Below, one piece after another: positions 24,848 to 37,289 of a stretch of DNA of 64,000 nucleotides. Position 1 is the first letter of the stretch. Each line of letters opens with the position of its first letter. The DNA comes from Lophius americanus (taxonomy: Eukaryota; Chordata; Actinopteri; Lophiiformes; Lophiidae). A program made the position numbers and the translations under genes. The stretch is taken from NCBI GenBank assembly GCA_037951165.1, contig JBBDHG010000014.1, positions 24,325,001 to 24,389,000 of the forward strand. Direction: 5' to 3'. Under the pieces are notes generated by a model. It saw only the letters and a list, made by a program, of their open reading frames with translations, made no database searches and was not told the origin of the DNA.

Positions 24848-25635
24848 CCCTGTTATCCCTGACTGCGAGTGTATTTCCTAAAAAAACAAAAAAACAATCC
24901 ACTGTGTTTCCAAGCTGTTCCCCTGATTGAATTCCACAAATTGAATGAAGTCATGAAGTTATTTAAGAAAAAAAAGCTCACTCAAGTCATTAACACGTGA
25001 ACTATTAGAGAAAAATAGGATATCAAAAAGGCCCATGATCATATCTTGTATCTCCATTCTGATAAAAGCGGTCGGCACTGTTTACTCAAGACACAGTCTA
25101 TACAATTAATGTTTAATCCCTTAAGACATGGGAGCAGAAAAGTAAACAGAAACCTGTTTGTAAATCTGATGTAACAGAACCTTACATCTCCCTTTTGGAG
25201 ATGTAAGGTTCGCTCCCGACAGAGTCGATAAATAGACAAGATTGATCTCCTCAAGTTATCAAAAACTTACGAAAGCTCGGAATCGAACCAACGGTTCCGA
25301 CATTTCCGACATGTGTAAAATATGATATTCACAAGACAGATCTCCTTGAGTCGATTCTTATGCGCCAAGTTCTCGACTAAATCGGACCAATGATTGAGAA
25401 ATTTTGGCCTTAAAATTTCAGAAATAAAGCTCCCCCAACGTGGAAATATACAAACTTTCTCTTAATCACTCAAATTCTTCCTCCCTCTCAGGATTATGTG
25501 AGTTATGTCGGTTTCAAATTTAAAAATGATCCATGATATAGTTTTTGAGTTATCAGGCTAACACGGAGGATCAGAAGAAGGTCACGACAACGATTCCATA
25601 ATATCTCCGACTTTTCGGGGATATAGTTATGGTCC
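24848..25635 (+). repeat. Family A, copy 9 (long, several modules, intact 3' hairpin)
   Basis: The head (GTTATCCCTGACTGCGAG, CCCCTGATTGAATTCC) is followed by a module, a diverged insert at about 25045-25240 with a 15-bp hairpin, another module (GTGTAAAATATGATATTC, AGATCTCCTTGAGTCGATTC), the tail, and the terminal hairpin CTCCGACTTTTCGGGGATAT near 25603-25622. Confidence 0.75.
25177..25211. repeat. Perfect 15-bp inverted repeat, 5-nt loop
   Basis: Arms GAACCTTACATCTCC (25177-25191) and GGAGATGTAAGGTTC (25197-25211), loop CTTTT. Inside the diverged insert of Family A copy 9. Confidence 0.95.
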
Positions 25636-25875
25636 CAAAACTTTTGGAGATAAAGGTCCCCCTAGTGCTGGAAATGTAACTGGCCTATCCCAAAACCAAT
25701 CCAGTTCTTCCTCGCACTAAGGTCCATCTATTTACATGAAAATGATTCATGAAATAGTTTTTAAGTTAACGCATTAACACGGATTATCTGCAATGATGGA
25801 CAGGCTAGCACTATTACACTATACACTATATTGGCTAGGACTATTCTACAATATCCCCGACTTTCCCCCCCCCCA
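25636..25875 (+). repeat. Family A, copy 10 (tail in tandem with copy 9)
   Basis: Directly after the 3' end of copy 9 a second tail starts inside the module (CAAAACTTTTGGAGATAAAG, then CCCCCTAGTGCTGG). It runs through AGTTCTTCCTCGCACTAAGG to CAATATCCCCGACTTT, where the hairpin is replaced by a C-run. Confidence 0.75.
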
Positions 25876-26947
25876 ACTAACATTCGAGTTTTGATTTTGT
25901 ACTGACGTTGCGCTATGAATGCCCTGTATTTTTCATATTAAAACAAACTGAACATCATAAAAAATAATTTGATTAATTTGAGTTCTTCTGGAAATAGAAT
26001 GTTCGTAACATATAGCACAAAAGAGGACGGTGAAGCTCCTTGAAGGTGTCAAAGGTTAAGATGGTAAATTGTAACACAAATGAACAGAGCAGTCCAATTA
26101 ATTTGAGCATATCATTTCAAAATTTGGAAGTCAGTTTGAAGATTTCATGATTCTAGAGAGTTTCAATCACTGACCAGGCATAAAAGTACATGCCAATAGA
26201 AGGAGGAAAGATAATGGGAATACCCTTTCTCATAAATTACTTGGGAGAAAGCCTTCAGCTGGTGGAAATTAAGCCCCAAACAAGTTCATTTATTCCCAGA
26301 TGTGTTCAATTGATTTTGCACCTCAACTTCAAAGAGGTAGTAGTCAGCCTCTGTGGGGCATGGCGGGAGAGGCAGAGGCCTCGGATGGATGGTTTTGCAA
26401 ACCTGATCAAATCCGAACCTATCGGTTCCACCAACTGTCCCTGCAACCACTATTAGTATTCATGGAATACTATTGATTTATTATACTATTGGGTGGATAC
26501 ATGAGGCATAGAAAATCTGCCTTCTAGATCCTTCTACCACAACGACTGATGAAAAATGCGCAGACTGTCTAACCTCGGGTGCTATTTACACTGGTCCCAA
26601 AAAAAGCAATGTATCTGCTTATTGATGTCCTAGCAATGAGCTGCTACTTGAAATTAGCATTTAAAATCCCATTTAACTTGTTGCCGATGTTTACAATACT
26701 CTTTGGAATGTTAGCGAGTTGTGGAGATGGAGATTCTTCCATTAACTTCTCTTCCCGTGGGTAAATTCCTCTAAGAATGTACTTTATGCTTACATTTCAG
26801 AGACACATTTAAGTTGGGGATCAGATCAGTAATTAAAATGAATTTTTGTGATATGCAAGATTCCCCTTTTTGACTACAAAGAAATGTCAATGTTGCAAAA
26901 ACATGTTCATTTCTCAAATATATATAACTTTTTGCACTCAAGGGTGC

Positions 26948-27220
26948 ACCGAAAAGTGTGGGATATCTTGGCATCGTTGCCGCCGCATTTGCAGATCGTT
27001 CCTCTTAATGTGATGACAAAAAAGCTTGATCTTTTTCAAATTTGATACCCATACAGACCACACTGTGAGGAAGGCCTGAAGTGATTTGGCAAAGGTTGGT
27101 AGAATATTTCCGACTTTCTGAGATTTTACACAATAATTTCTCAACTACTTCTCTGATTTGGTCCAAAAGCTGTGCATATTAATTGCCTCAAAGAAATCAA
27201 TCTTGTCTTATCATATTTAA
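26948..27220 (-). repeat. Family A, copy 11 (tail and part of a module)
   Basis: In plus-strand reading it is the reverse complement of the family: CGAAAAGTGTGGGATATC, ATCGTTGCCGCCGCA, TTTTTCAAATTTGATACCCA, GGCAAAGGTTGGTAGAATAT and GGTCCAAAAGCTGTGCATAT. It abuts copy 12 at 27221. Confidence 0.7.
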
Positions 27221-27545
27221 ATCCCCGAAAAGTTGGGAATATTATGGAATCGTCATAACCCCATGTCCACCACTGCAAATGCTTAGTTTTAAGGCTATAA
27301 CTTAAAAACTGTTTCCTTAGATTAACTAGGTCTTCAGATTTTAAGGCTATAACTTAAAAACTGTTTTCAAATTTTACACACACCTACCCTTTCTGAGAGC
27401 AAAAACTAGAGTGATTTGTGGAATTGTCAGTTGTGTTTTTCCAAACCTAGGGGGAGCTCTATCTCTAAATGTTTCCGGTCATAATTTCTCAATCCCTGCT
27501 CCTGAAAAATTTCCCAATTCACTGCGTAGTCCAAAAATAAAACAT
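27221..27545 (-). repeat. Family A, copy 12 (tandem with copy 11)
   Basis: It starts with the 3' hairpin (ATCCCCGAAAAGTTGGGAAT) and ATTATGGAATCGTCAT, then CCTAGGGGGAGCTCTATCTC in reverse orientation. A 28-bp stretch beginning TTTTAAGGCTATAAC is directly duplicated at 27287-27314 and 27339-27366. Confidence 0.7.
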
Positions 27546-27609
27546 GGTTTATACATATTAGATTTTCCCCAAATTCACATACAACAAAATTGGACTAACT
27601 TGATGAAGT

Positions 27610-27955
27610 TTTGCCCCACAAACAATGTTTTAATGCAAGACAAGCTCCCCCCACTGAGTTAAATATGAACTATTGAAATAATATACAAAATAAAAAAGGT
27701 AGGTATCCTCAAGTAGATACATATTCATATAACAGCTGAGAAATAATAGTCTGAAAAATATGGCAATAAAGTTCCGCCTAGTGTCGGAACAATACGACCA
27801 ACCTTTCCCAAAATCAATTTACTTCTTTCTCGAACGTCTATTTGGGTATAAAATTTGAAAATGGTCCATTTCATAACTTTTGAGTTATCATGTTCAGACG
27901 AAGGAGCTCTGACGGTGTGCATGGAGGTGATGACTATTCCATAACATCGCAGACT
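27610..27955 (+). repeat. Family A, copy 13 (opposite orientation to copies 11 and 12)
   Basis: It reads AAGCTCCCCCCACTGAGTTA, then GTTCCGCCTAGTGTCGGAAC, CCAACCTTTCCCAAAATCAA, GGGTATAAAATTTGAAAATG and CTATTCCATAACATCGCAGA. The decayed end runs straight into a Tc1 fragment. Confidence 0.75.
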
Positions 27956-27967
27956 TGACGGATGGGG

Positions 27968-28155
27968 AGTGCTGCATCACATGACCTGGCCTCCACTATC
28001 ACCTGACCTCATCTCAATTATGTTGGACCATGACAGAGAAGCGGCCAACAAGTAATCAACATTTATGAGAACTCCCTCAGTTTTACTGGATTGCTTCAAG
28101 GACAGTTAAGCAACAATTATTGAATACCTTCAGCATTGTCAAAAATATGTGCGTT
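27968..28155 (+). pseudogene. Tc1-like transposase C-terminal fragment
   Basis: TWPPLSPDL near 27984 is the W-P-QSPDLNPIE block, followed by frame-shifted MLDHDREAANK and LLDCFKDS, which correspond to the W..L.RR and LLQDCW segments of Tc1-like transposases. It abuts Family A copy 13 and has no flanking terminal repeat. Confidence 0.65.
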
Positions 28156-29434
28156 TAAAGTTAGAGTTCATGATGGCAGGATATCAGTCCCCAGAAAGTT
28201 AAGCTACTGAGCAGGAAATCAACTGGAGTTTCGATAGTTTGTCAGTCACATGCTTTGATTAGGCTATTGCTAGATAGCAGTAGCTAAAAGAAAACTCCAA
28301 ATACATCCAGCTGCCAGCTTAATCCTAATCACCAATCACCCACGTATTGAAACGATGTCTGCACCAAAAGCATATACACTTTGCAACCGCGCAACTTTTC
28401 CTGTTTTATTTCTTGTTTTCAGATGGCATAAGATTAAATCTAGGAGCTAAAGAATGATATGAGCCAGGAGGAAATTGTAATTTGACCTTCTTGGGCGAAG
28501 CACTGGATACATCTAAACCACCAGCCTGAAGTGGGATACAGACAGTTGGCCGATACACCCGTAGTCCCCGTTACAGTCCAAGAGCTGAAAAATGAAGTTG
28601 AAAAAATCCCAGCAGCAACCCTCCCCACACACTCACAACCGATTCAGAGCTTGCTGCATTAATAAGCTACAGTTTCTATTGATCCTGATGAAAGGTGAAC
28701 ACTTTGAGTCAGCATAAAGAGTACAGACCAATTATAATCCCCAGAAATGTCAAGGAATTAAGTTTAGGCTGCAAAGATTAAGTGTTAATCCCTCCAGAAT
28801 CTCTAATGCCGAAAAACATGATTATAACAATTGAGACTTCATTAAAAATTATACAAACAAACACTGAAAGAAGACACGGGAGTAAACAACATTGCTGCAT
28901 TCTTGGATTCTAAGTTGAGGCGACTCTATTGTCTCATACTGCATCCCAACATTTGATCACAGTTGCAAAAATAATGTCCTTATGAATATGCACAATATGA
29001 AGGATATGTTTCGAATGAGAAGATTTAATTAAAGGATTTTAAAGTTATTGCCATGTAGAGGACAAATACATAGAAGCTGTCAGCGAATCAGTACATGTCG
29101 AGTCTAGTATCGGCATTCTGACTCCTGCTCAAAGTGCTTGGGATCGAACCAACAGCCATCAACACAGCTCTGAAACATCATTGGATGAGAACCTCATAAC
29201 TTTTATTTTCATATTAACCAGTGTCAGGTCTTAAAACAAAATTTGACTTGAACCAAGGAAAACTGAGGAAACACAAAATTGAAGCCTTAAATGCTTTCAT
29301 CTAATAAAGGAAATTAATCCAAGTAAAATGTAATTTGTTGTGCTGAGGCTAATTGCTAATTGTTCCACATTCGGCAGCAAATGCAACCAAACCATTCTGA
29401 TAACTGAAGATCAATGTGACATCACTATTGACGG
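28156..29434. other. No recognised feature
   Basis: A plus-strand frame near 28515-28620 (VTVQELKNEVEKIPAAT) vaguely recalls a transposase C-terminus but cannot be supported. Otherwise unclassified. Confidence 0.4.
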
Positions 29435-30127
29435 ACTATTTACACACCCTTCTTTGCAGAATTGATTTGGTGAAGCGCCACAAGAGGTTTTGAGAGCATG
29501 TCAAGCTACAGGTCCGGACTTTGACAAGGCCATGCCAGAACATTGATTTTGTTCAATTAAAACCATTCAGAGGTGGACTTACTCTTCTGCTTCAGATCAG
29601 TTCTTGCTGTTTGACACGATCTCGCATGATTTTCAACGCACTGATTGATGACCTGATATTCTACATCAGAATGTTCTGTCATACAATATTACAATGTTAC
29701 AACAATACAATATTAACATAGACCTTAATGCGAGGAAGAAATGGAATGATTTTTGTCCTCCAAACTGCTCAAAGCTTTGACTCATCAGCCCATTAAATAT
29801 TTTCCCAAAAGCTGTGCTGTGGCAAAAATTCAGATTCTGGCTTAGTAGTGGCTTTTTCCTCAAACCTCGCCCATAATGTGATTTTATACAGAATAGTTCA
29901 GCCCTGAACAAAGACATTTATTAAGGTGAGATCCCAGCAGTCCTTGGATATTTTCTTGGATGTTTGTGTGACTACCTGAGTGAGCCTTCACTCTGAGGAC
30001 TTTTAAAAGGTCATCCACTTCTGCAAAAGTCTCAGAGCCTTAGAAATAACTTTGAAACCGTACCCAGACTCATGTATTTCAATCTCCTTTTCCCCCAGTT
30101 CTGGTGAATTCCTTTTGACTTTGGCAT
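29435..30127 (-). pseudogene. Decayed Tc1-like transposase
   Basis: Minus-strand blocks occur in family order: MPKSKGIHQN at the start codon (30127), EIEIHESGYGFKVISKALRL, GRGLRKKPLLS, then STSEWF, AWPCQSPDL (the conserved W-P-QSPDL block before the final catalytic acidic residue) and NQFCKEG. Large internal deletions remove much of the DDE domain and several frameshifts and stops separate the blocks. About 690 bp remain, where an intact gene would be about 1 kb. Inactive. Confidence 0.8.
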
Positions 30128-30501
30128 AATCTAATTAAGTGATGATATGATTGAACAGGGCTGACTGGTAGAAGTGAGGGGAACTGAGTGATTCTATAGC
30201 AGCTGCAATCAGTTATTACTGCAGTTTGGTAGTTTTTTTGGATGGGTTTCTAAATAATGTATAATAGCATTAAATAATAAATATGAAATTCTACCATCGC
30301 TTATACAACTTTGCCCACAGATGACCCAGGAAAGACAAATCCTATGGAGAATGCAGAATGCTCAGGTGGTTTAAACGATGGAGAGTTATGCACATTTTGA
30401 TGTGATATTTCTGAACCATTGGTGCAATCTGGTTCCCTTAATCTAATTAATCAATTTACTATTTTATTTTAGTGTATTTAAGAAATGTTTTTTATTTATA
30501 A

Positions 30502-30925
30502 CTCCGACAAAAAATAAGGTTATGTCAGTTTGTTTGGTTCTCTGTTTGTTTGTTTTCATGAAATTTCAGCCAGAGGAAGATTTTGGCATATCCAAGAGGT
30601 GATAAATTTTGGTGATGTTACATGTTTTGCCGCATATATAATAAAATGAAATAAAATAAAATAATAAGATACATTGACATCACAATGTGGCTATTGCTGC
30701 CTCTGTTCGTTTGATGTTTCTTTGTGGGTCAATCTGGGAGCTCAGTTGGCTGAACAGAGAAGCTGAAGTGAAATGCGAAGAGAATGACTGGCTGCAGAGT
30801 AATTGCCAGATACTCAGAGTTTGTGGAATTGTCCGTAGAATTAGAGGCCGGCAATAACTCAGACATTAATGGAGAAATCTGCAGGAATTTTCTTGAGCCT
30901 AAGGTAATGTTGTGCCTTGATGGAA
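30502..30925 (+). mobile_element. MITE-like Family B, copy 2
   Basis: It starts CTCCGACAAAAAATAAGGTT. It shares TTTTGGTGATGTTACATG, TTTTGCCGCAT and ACATTAATGGAGAAATCTGC with copy 1 and ends near TTGTGCCTTGATGG. The internal stretch around 30750-30850 also matches copy 3 (GCTGAAGTG, GAGAATGA). Confidence 0.65.
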
Positions 30926-31728
30926 GTTTAAGGAGTGCTTTTTCTAGTAAATGATACTGTATAATGTTTTTAATACATATTGAAATGCATACTACCTTAA
31001 ATTTAAAGTGTCTGCGTATCATTCTCTTTAAAGAAGATACTGGTTGCTGTCAAGTGATTTAACTTAATTTGAAGATGATAGTTGTTTTCTACTTTGAAAC
31101 ACTGCAATTTCGAAAAAGCGGATCAATTAAGAAAAACAACATTATTGCAGTCGTTAAGATGTTTACTGATGTTACTTTCCAGGACACCATGTTTAATGTG
31201 TTTTATACTACTTTATAACATTTTATTAAGTCCAGACCATTCTAAGATGTAAGTATGATGTAAGCAGCATTGACAATGGGTGTGTTTGATACACAATTTG
31301 CAAATCAACCATTAACAATGATGATTAGTATTGATGCTGGGGGCCCAAATCAAATTTTTCCTTTAGGCCCCATAAAGACTCTGCAACTAAGTCAATGGTA
31401 ATTTAGAAGAATTGACAAAATTATTGAGTGTGAGGAAGCAGTCAGATAGCCTAGATATGCATTAGAGTAGATTAGAAACACTTTAACACAAAGAGATAAT
31501 TAGGTAAAGAGGTTAGCAGTTTAAACATATTGACTCTAAGCTCTCATTTGTAGAGAAGTTTCTCTTATTAGGATGGTTTTTAGTTCAAGGTCGGAACTGA
31601 TTCACTGTGGAGGTGTGATGCATGGCTGCTGGATGATCCTGCAGATGATGAAACCAGTTTCTAATTATTGTAGACTCTAATTTCCTCAAGGTCCTTAGTT
31701 TTTGTGGCTCAACTCTTTTGACATACAT

Positions 31729-31870
31729 TCAGGGAATTCAAGATTCAAGATTCTTTTTTGTTATCAGGCTAGCCACCATACAGGTACACAGCAGAATGAC
31801 ATTCTGTGTATTTGGCCCCATACACAAAAATAAGAAATTACAATCTACAAAAGAGGTAAAGAGAGTTATA
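31729..31870 (-). mobile_element. Non-LTR retrotransposon 3' tail
   Basis: On the minus strand it ends AACAAAAAAGAATCTTGAAT with repeated GAATCTT, a common 3' terminal repeat of fish non-LTR elements. The body (ACAGCAGAATGACATTCTGT on the plus strand) is compatible but too decayed to classify. Confidence 0.45.
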
Positions 31871-32249
31871 GATTAAAAAAACATAAAACTAATTAGCAGT
31901 CTGTACATTAAGTTACTGGGATAATGCACAGGATCAGGTCTACTGCACTGGTCAAACAACATAATTAATACCAAGATAAGTGTAAAACAAGGATACATTG
32001 CACAGAATATATGAATGAAAGACGAACAAAACTCTTTTCTTAGATCAGATTGTGGAACTTTTGAAGTGAAATAACGCTGTAGTGGTGGTCTTTATGTTGT
32101 AAGTGCACGTTATTCACATAGTTATACATTAAATAATCAATTCATGTTCAAAATGTCATCTTAAACATATTCAAGTAACAGATTAACATGTCAGGTTCAA
32201 ATTATGTATCACACTAGCGTGATATTATTTTTAACAAGACGTATTTGTT

Positions 32250-32705
32250 ATGGCGTATGCCAATGGTGCTGAACAAGCAATCCCCCGGATTGAACTCAGA
32301 ATTAAACTTAGAATTAAATGTGAAGTTATGTCTGAAAACAGAGTTTTTAATTAAGAAATCTGTGACAAAATTTTGACCTTTCGGACTGAAAAATAAAAAA
32401 GGGAGATCTCCTCAAGCCGATTCATTTGCACCAAATTGGGACGGAAGCACAGTAGCAGTTAAGAAACAAATGCTCAAAATATTTTGTAGCGCCCCCTAGT
32501 GTCGTTGATATAGAAGCAACTTTTTCCAAAAATCATTCTTCCTCGCACTAAGGCTATGTCTGTATAAAATGAAAAAATTATCTATAATGTAGTTTTTGAG
32601 TCATTGTTTAGGGTTATTGCATCATGAACAATCCGTGGCGGTTGCGGCAGACACGATGACGATTCCATAATATCCCCAACATTTCCGGGGATATTATTAT
32701 CATCA
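32250..32705 (+). repeat. Family A, copy 14 (near full length)
   Basis: The head AACAAGCAATCCCCCGGATT is followed by AAATGTGAAGTTATGTCTGA, one module (GAGATCTCCTCAAGCCGATT, TTTGCACCAAATTGGGAC), GCGCCCCCTAGTGTCG, the tail, and the intact end ATTCCATAATATCCCCAACA with its GGGGATATTATTAT half-hairpin. Confidence 0.8.
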
Positions 32706-34204
32706 AATAAATGATGTTATTTGTTCATTAATAAAATGTATTATTATTAATATTATTATTGTTCTTTTGTAATGGACACAAAGCTCATTGGATGTCATGT
32801 ACTGTGACATAAACACGATGTTTTGTAACTCAGATCATATTTTGCCTTTTAGTTATTGAGATTTGGGATGTTGTATGTAAGTGCGGTTAACCTGTCTTTA
32901 AGTCTGTACTGTGCCTAATTTTCTCATGTTGTTTGTGGGATGTTTTATAAACAATAGTAAAAGTTTATTTGTAAAAAATGTGTCTGAGAAATATAATCTG
33001 CCACTAATGGATTTGATTTATTTTGCATAATAACCGTTTATTTATCACAACCCCTTGTGTTGGTATTAGTAATGCAGCAGAAGAGAAACCCACCGGATGT
33101 CGTGACTGTTTCCAGATCTCATGGAAAGCTTACTGACTGTTTCTGTTGACACGAGGTTATAAATTGACAGCAAGTTGCAATGCTCTCTCTCCCTCTTTCT
33201 CTTGTTAAAAGTCAATCTAACTAACCCATCTGTCTCCCTCTCCCTAAAAACGATCTGTTCTAATTATACATCATCCAAACAAAATGTTAGAATTAAAAAA
33301 GCAAATTTTTATCTCTGCTATAACCGAATTGCAACACAACTACACACAAAAAGTGTTGGAGATAAATAGTAAACATTTTTATGAATATTTTGTGAAAATA
33401 TATTTAATATCATTCACATTCGCCGTAAAACATTTTATTTTATATTTTCCCTATTGAAATTAAACACATTTGGACAATTCTAATTTTAATTCAAAACTCT
33501 TGGAGCGTGCAGGAGCTAATTTTCACTTCATGTTTTAGAAAAGACTCCAGATGCTATGAAATGTAATTTACATGATAACATGAATAATTCACATACACTA
33601 CATCAACTTTTGGTCTCATTGCGCATCGTACTTATCACGGAGTCACAGAATTTCAGAAATAGAAAAATAAAACAAATTAGTTAGAGAAAAATGTATAAAA
33701 ATAGAAGAGAAGAATCTGCTCACTTCTTCTCTTTTCAGTGTGTTTCCACACCATGAAGACGGTTGAGGTCCAATAATTTGATATTGGGTAAAGCATCTCA
33801 TCCCCTGTGACGGTGAGAGAACTCTCTCGGCGCTAGAAGGAGTCACTGGAATGAGGATGGGATGTCAAAATAAAGTATGAAATATCTGAAATGACTAGTG
33901 GACCCTTTCAGACATGTTTGCTGTAGGTGTGAATGTGTCATAATTCACAGTAATTTGAGTTCTCCGTGTGCAGAGTGATGATTGTCGGTTAGTCTCTAGC
34001 TGTCAACAGTTTGATCGCAGACTTGATGTCTTAGTCGTTGGTGTGGTTTTCCCTACATGTCTTTCACTCTTGAGTCTGTTTTTTCTGATACCTATATTAT
34101 AATTAAAATACATGATATATTAGTTACCTGACATCAACAAAAAGAAAATGACTGCAACTACCTGACTGTTGTTTAAAAAACATCAATATAGTAGGCCCCG
34201 GTTA

Positions 34205-34735
34205 CAAAGCTGCCTCTCTGGTAAACTGTTTCCTCTAGAACCCTGAGATCATCTGCTGCAGATTCAGTAGAGGGTCCTAATTTCAGCCGGTAGAAAATTG
34301 GAGATGCAGCTTTTGTGAGCTATGCTCTAAAGCTGTGGAACAGACATCCGCTAGATATAAGAGAGGCTAGCTCAGTGAATGTTTTTTAAAGCAAAGCTTA
34401 AAACATTTCTATTTACATCAGCCTTTTTATAGCTCTTGCTCTTTCCCGTTGTCCTGTGTTTCTTATTAAATGCTCTCTAGTTTTATCTTTTTACAATTTT
34501 TTTTTATTGCATTCTAGGTCTTTTATTTTCCTATTTTATTGTATGGTTTTATTATATTATTGGCTTTTTATGGACTTTGTTTGAATTTATTTTGCACTAT
34601 AAATTATGCATTTAACATGCTTTTACCTTCACAAATGTTTTTATTGTTAATTTTATCCTCATCTAACTGTATGTAAAGCACTTTAGACTGTATTTCTTGT
34701 ATAAAAAGGGCCATACATTATTATTATTAATACAA
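34205..34735 (+). mobile_element. L2-type LINE, 3' end
   Basis: A remnant frame LWNRHPLDIREASSVNVF near 34332-34386 matches the C-terminus typical of L2-type reverse transcriptases. A T-rich 3' UTR follows, then CTGTATGTAAAGCACTTTAG and a (TTA)n tail at about 34720-34730, the usual L2-type 3' terminus. Truncated and frameshifted. Confidence 0.75.
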
Positions 34736-35339
34736 TATGAGCTTTCTTACCTCTATGACCTTAACAGGACCTATTTTAATGCAATAAAAATGTCTTGGTT
34801 GAGGTTCAGTGGCAGTTGTCTTTTTAAACTTTTTGTTATGCTGTAAGTGTTGTTCTCTGAATGAAGAAATCATCTGTCAGCTGGCAAGCGAATCCTCGGA
34901 TATATGGTGTATGTTATTGGGTGGAGGTGGAGAAAGAGTCTTGTTTTGATAGATAACACTGAGAAGACTCAACCGAAAATTCAAATCCGGTATTTATCTT
35001 CTTTTGTAAAGTCAGGAGAAGATATTCAATTCCTCTAATCATTGATGGAGATACACACCAAAAGTGCATCCCAGTATTCTCCTGAAAAACTGGAGACAAT
35101 TTGAGACTTGTTTACATCATACATCACACAGTACTATTGCCTAAAAAAAATTTTTATTGACTAATTTAACTGAGGCATACTTATTACAAACCAACAGAAA
35201 ATAAAATAAAACACTTTCACTACATTTTTTCATTCATATGTTCTGTTTCAAATATTTTTTACTCTTGCTATGCATCTTAATTAAATACATTTCATGTAAC
35301 TATTTAATGTCCTCACCACGAAAGAAAAATTATTTGCGA

Positions 35340-35870
35340 TAAGATCTTGGACACTCTAAATTTAGCATAAAATGAAAAATTGTTTGGTCAAGCAAGATTT
35401 TAGCAAGCAATTAAAATGTTTTATTATCTTATAATGACAGTTTGTATTTCATGGAAAATAGTCAATTTTAAATAGATTAGCTCAACCCTTTAGTAAAGTT
35501 TGTTTTAAGAAAACTCCTTTGATCCTTATTAGCTTTGATCCTTATTAGCTTGTATCAAGCTGGATGATTCTGTTGTCACACTATTTAATATGCCAAAAAA
35601 AAAATCCTGCCCATTGAATAGGATTTTCTCAATAGCAATAGTGAGTGCCTCCTCCTCGGTGGCCCCTCTGACCGGCGGTGTCCCTCAGGGCTCCGTACAT
35701 GGTCCCTTACCCTTAAGTATGTACACACTACCACTGGGTCCTATTATAAACAGGTTCAGTCAAGATGCATATATTTTTCATTAAGAAAATAGTGACTCAA
35801 AAATGTGCTCAACCAGGCAGTTGAGCAGGACTTTAAAGGGGTTCATTTGTTTTTTGTCTATGAAGCAAAT
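35340..35870 (+). pseudogene. L2-type LINE reverse transcriptase fragment
   Basis: The frame at 35590-35781 contains SVAPLTGGVPQGSVHGPL and MYTLPLGPII, the conserved GVPQGS block of non-LTR reverse transcriptases. The FADD catalytic region has been lost (SQDAYIF remains). It is colinear with 44265-44740. Confidence 0.7.
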
Positions 35871-37202
35871 GTATTGAATGTGAAGATACTTCCTATAAAA
35901 CACAGCTGTAAATCATGTTTTTAAGGATGCAGGGCAATTTTCGATGAAATTGTTATTTACCCTCTATGGTCAAACAATAGATGGTTGATTTTGGTAATAT
36001 TAAAAATTCAACTCAAAGCAATACATTCCCTGAATATCTCTTTCATTATTTCCTTACAGTCTTCTTAAAAGTGATTAATCATATGTATATCTAAAGAGAA
36101 TATCATGATAAAGGTTCTTCAGCTTTATCTTTTTCCCACTTATCTCAATAAAGAAAGAGAATCATGGACTTCGAATTGTTGTTGCCAGCTTTATTCAGTG
36201 AATATATCATTCATTCAAGCAAAGATAACAGAAGCAGATTGATCCGTGCGGTTTCAAAGCGAGAGTTGTGTTTCAGTCATTACGAGGTATACCAGAGAGA
36301 AAACAGTAACAGGTGAAGAACAACCCTCTCTTCTTCAACGTCTTCCAACACATTGTATTTAAAGAGAGCCGGTCTTGACAAGAATCCTATTGATACTGCC
36401 GTGGTGGACAGGTACAAGTGTGCTCTGCTGGCGCCTGTGCTTCTCCTTTCCTGTGTACAGATTTGCTGCAGACCACAGAGGTTAATCAACAATCCCTCAC
36501 TGCTCTCTTTTTCATCTCACCCCTCAGTGCGGAGCTTGGGTCTCATCTGGAGGGAATATTGGCAGAGTGTTTGCTCTTTGATTGGCTTTGGGGGAGCGAT
36601 CCATACAGATGTGTCTGCTGTGCCCACAGATCAGATTTCTGGAAGAGTCGAGCCAGACGGAAGCTGATTCTTAAATTGACCTTTTGGGTCCTGGGAATGA
36701 CTCTCTCAAAAATTAGAACCATCATCAATCATTACTGCGTTATTAGCTCTTCATGAAAGAGTCCAAACTTTCTGTCTTTGGTTCTAATAATCAGGAATCA
36801 GGAATGGTGACTGTATGAGTTGCCAAAAAAGATAAGAATCAACCACATGTGGTGTTTTCACATGCCGCCTATATATAATTGTACATACTTAATTTGAACA
36901 CGACTGTGATCTGTTCAGGGACTGTTTCTTGCCATGACACTGTCACGTAACCAGCGCCAACGAACGCAACAAATATGAGGTAAGTATCACCGGAAATATC
37001 ATTTGATAAATATTTAATTATAATCATACATATTAGAAATAGCTGACAGAATTGACCAATAACATTGATATACTCTGCGCATTGACCGAATTATACATTT
37101 TTAAGAATGTGTTTCCTGATGCTTTGTATTGAGCATTATAATCTTGACTTACAATATTACAGAGAACATTACCAGTACAATTGAACTATTTCTATGTTAT
37201 CA
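35871..37202. other. No recognised gene
   Basis: 36350-36760 is open in two plus frames and is richer in GC than its flanks, but neither protein is recognised. Could be a conserved noncoding block or fossil repeat. Confidence 0.35.
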
Positions 37203-37289
37203 TGCCCGACAACAGGAGTATATCTTGAAAAGACCCCAATCCGCTGCATTGTACAAGCAACCCCCCTGATTGAACTTCTCCTTAAATGT

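Larger units (their letters stand above)
30926..34204. other. Mostly unclassified sequence around listed repeats
   Basis: Apart from the retroposon tail at 31729 and Family A copy 14 I see only AT-rich sequence. Frames such as 33175-33369 and 33643-33846 have no recognised product. Confidence 0.4.

Noticed and set aside
25270..25300. tRNA B-box-like GGAATCGAACC
   Set aside because: No A box or cloverleaf around it, and it lies within a diverged Family A copy.
28440..28628. Transposase-like VTVQELKNEVEKIPAAT
   Set aside because: One short weak resemblance without the diagnostic QSPD block; not enough to call.
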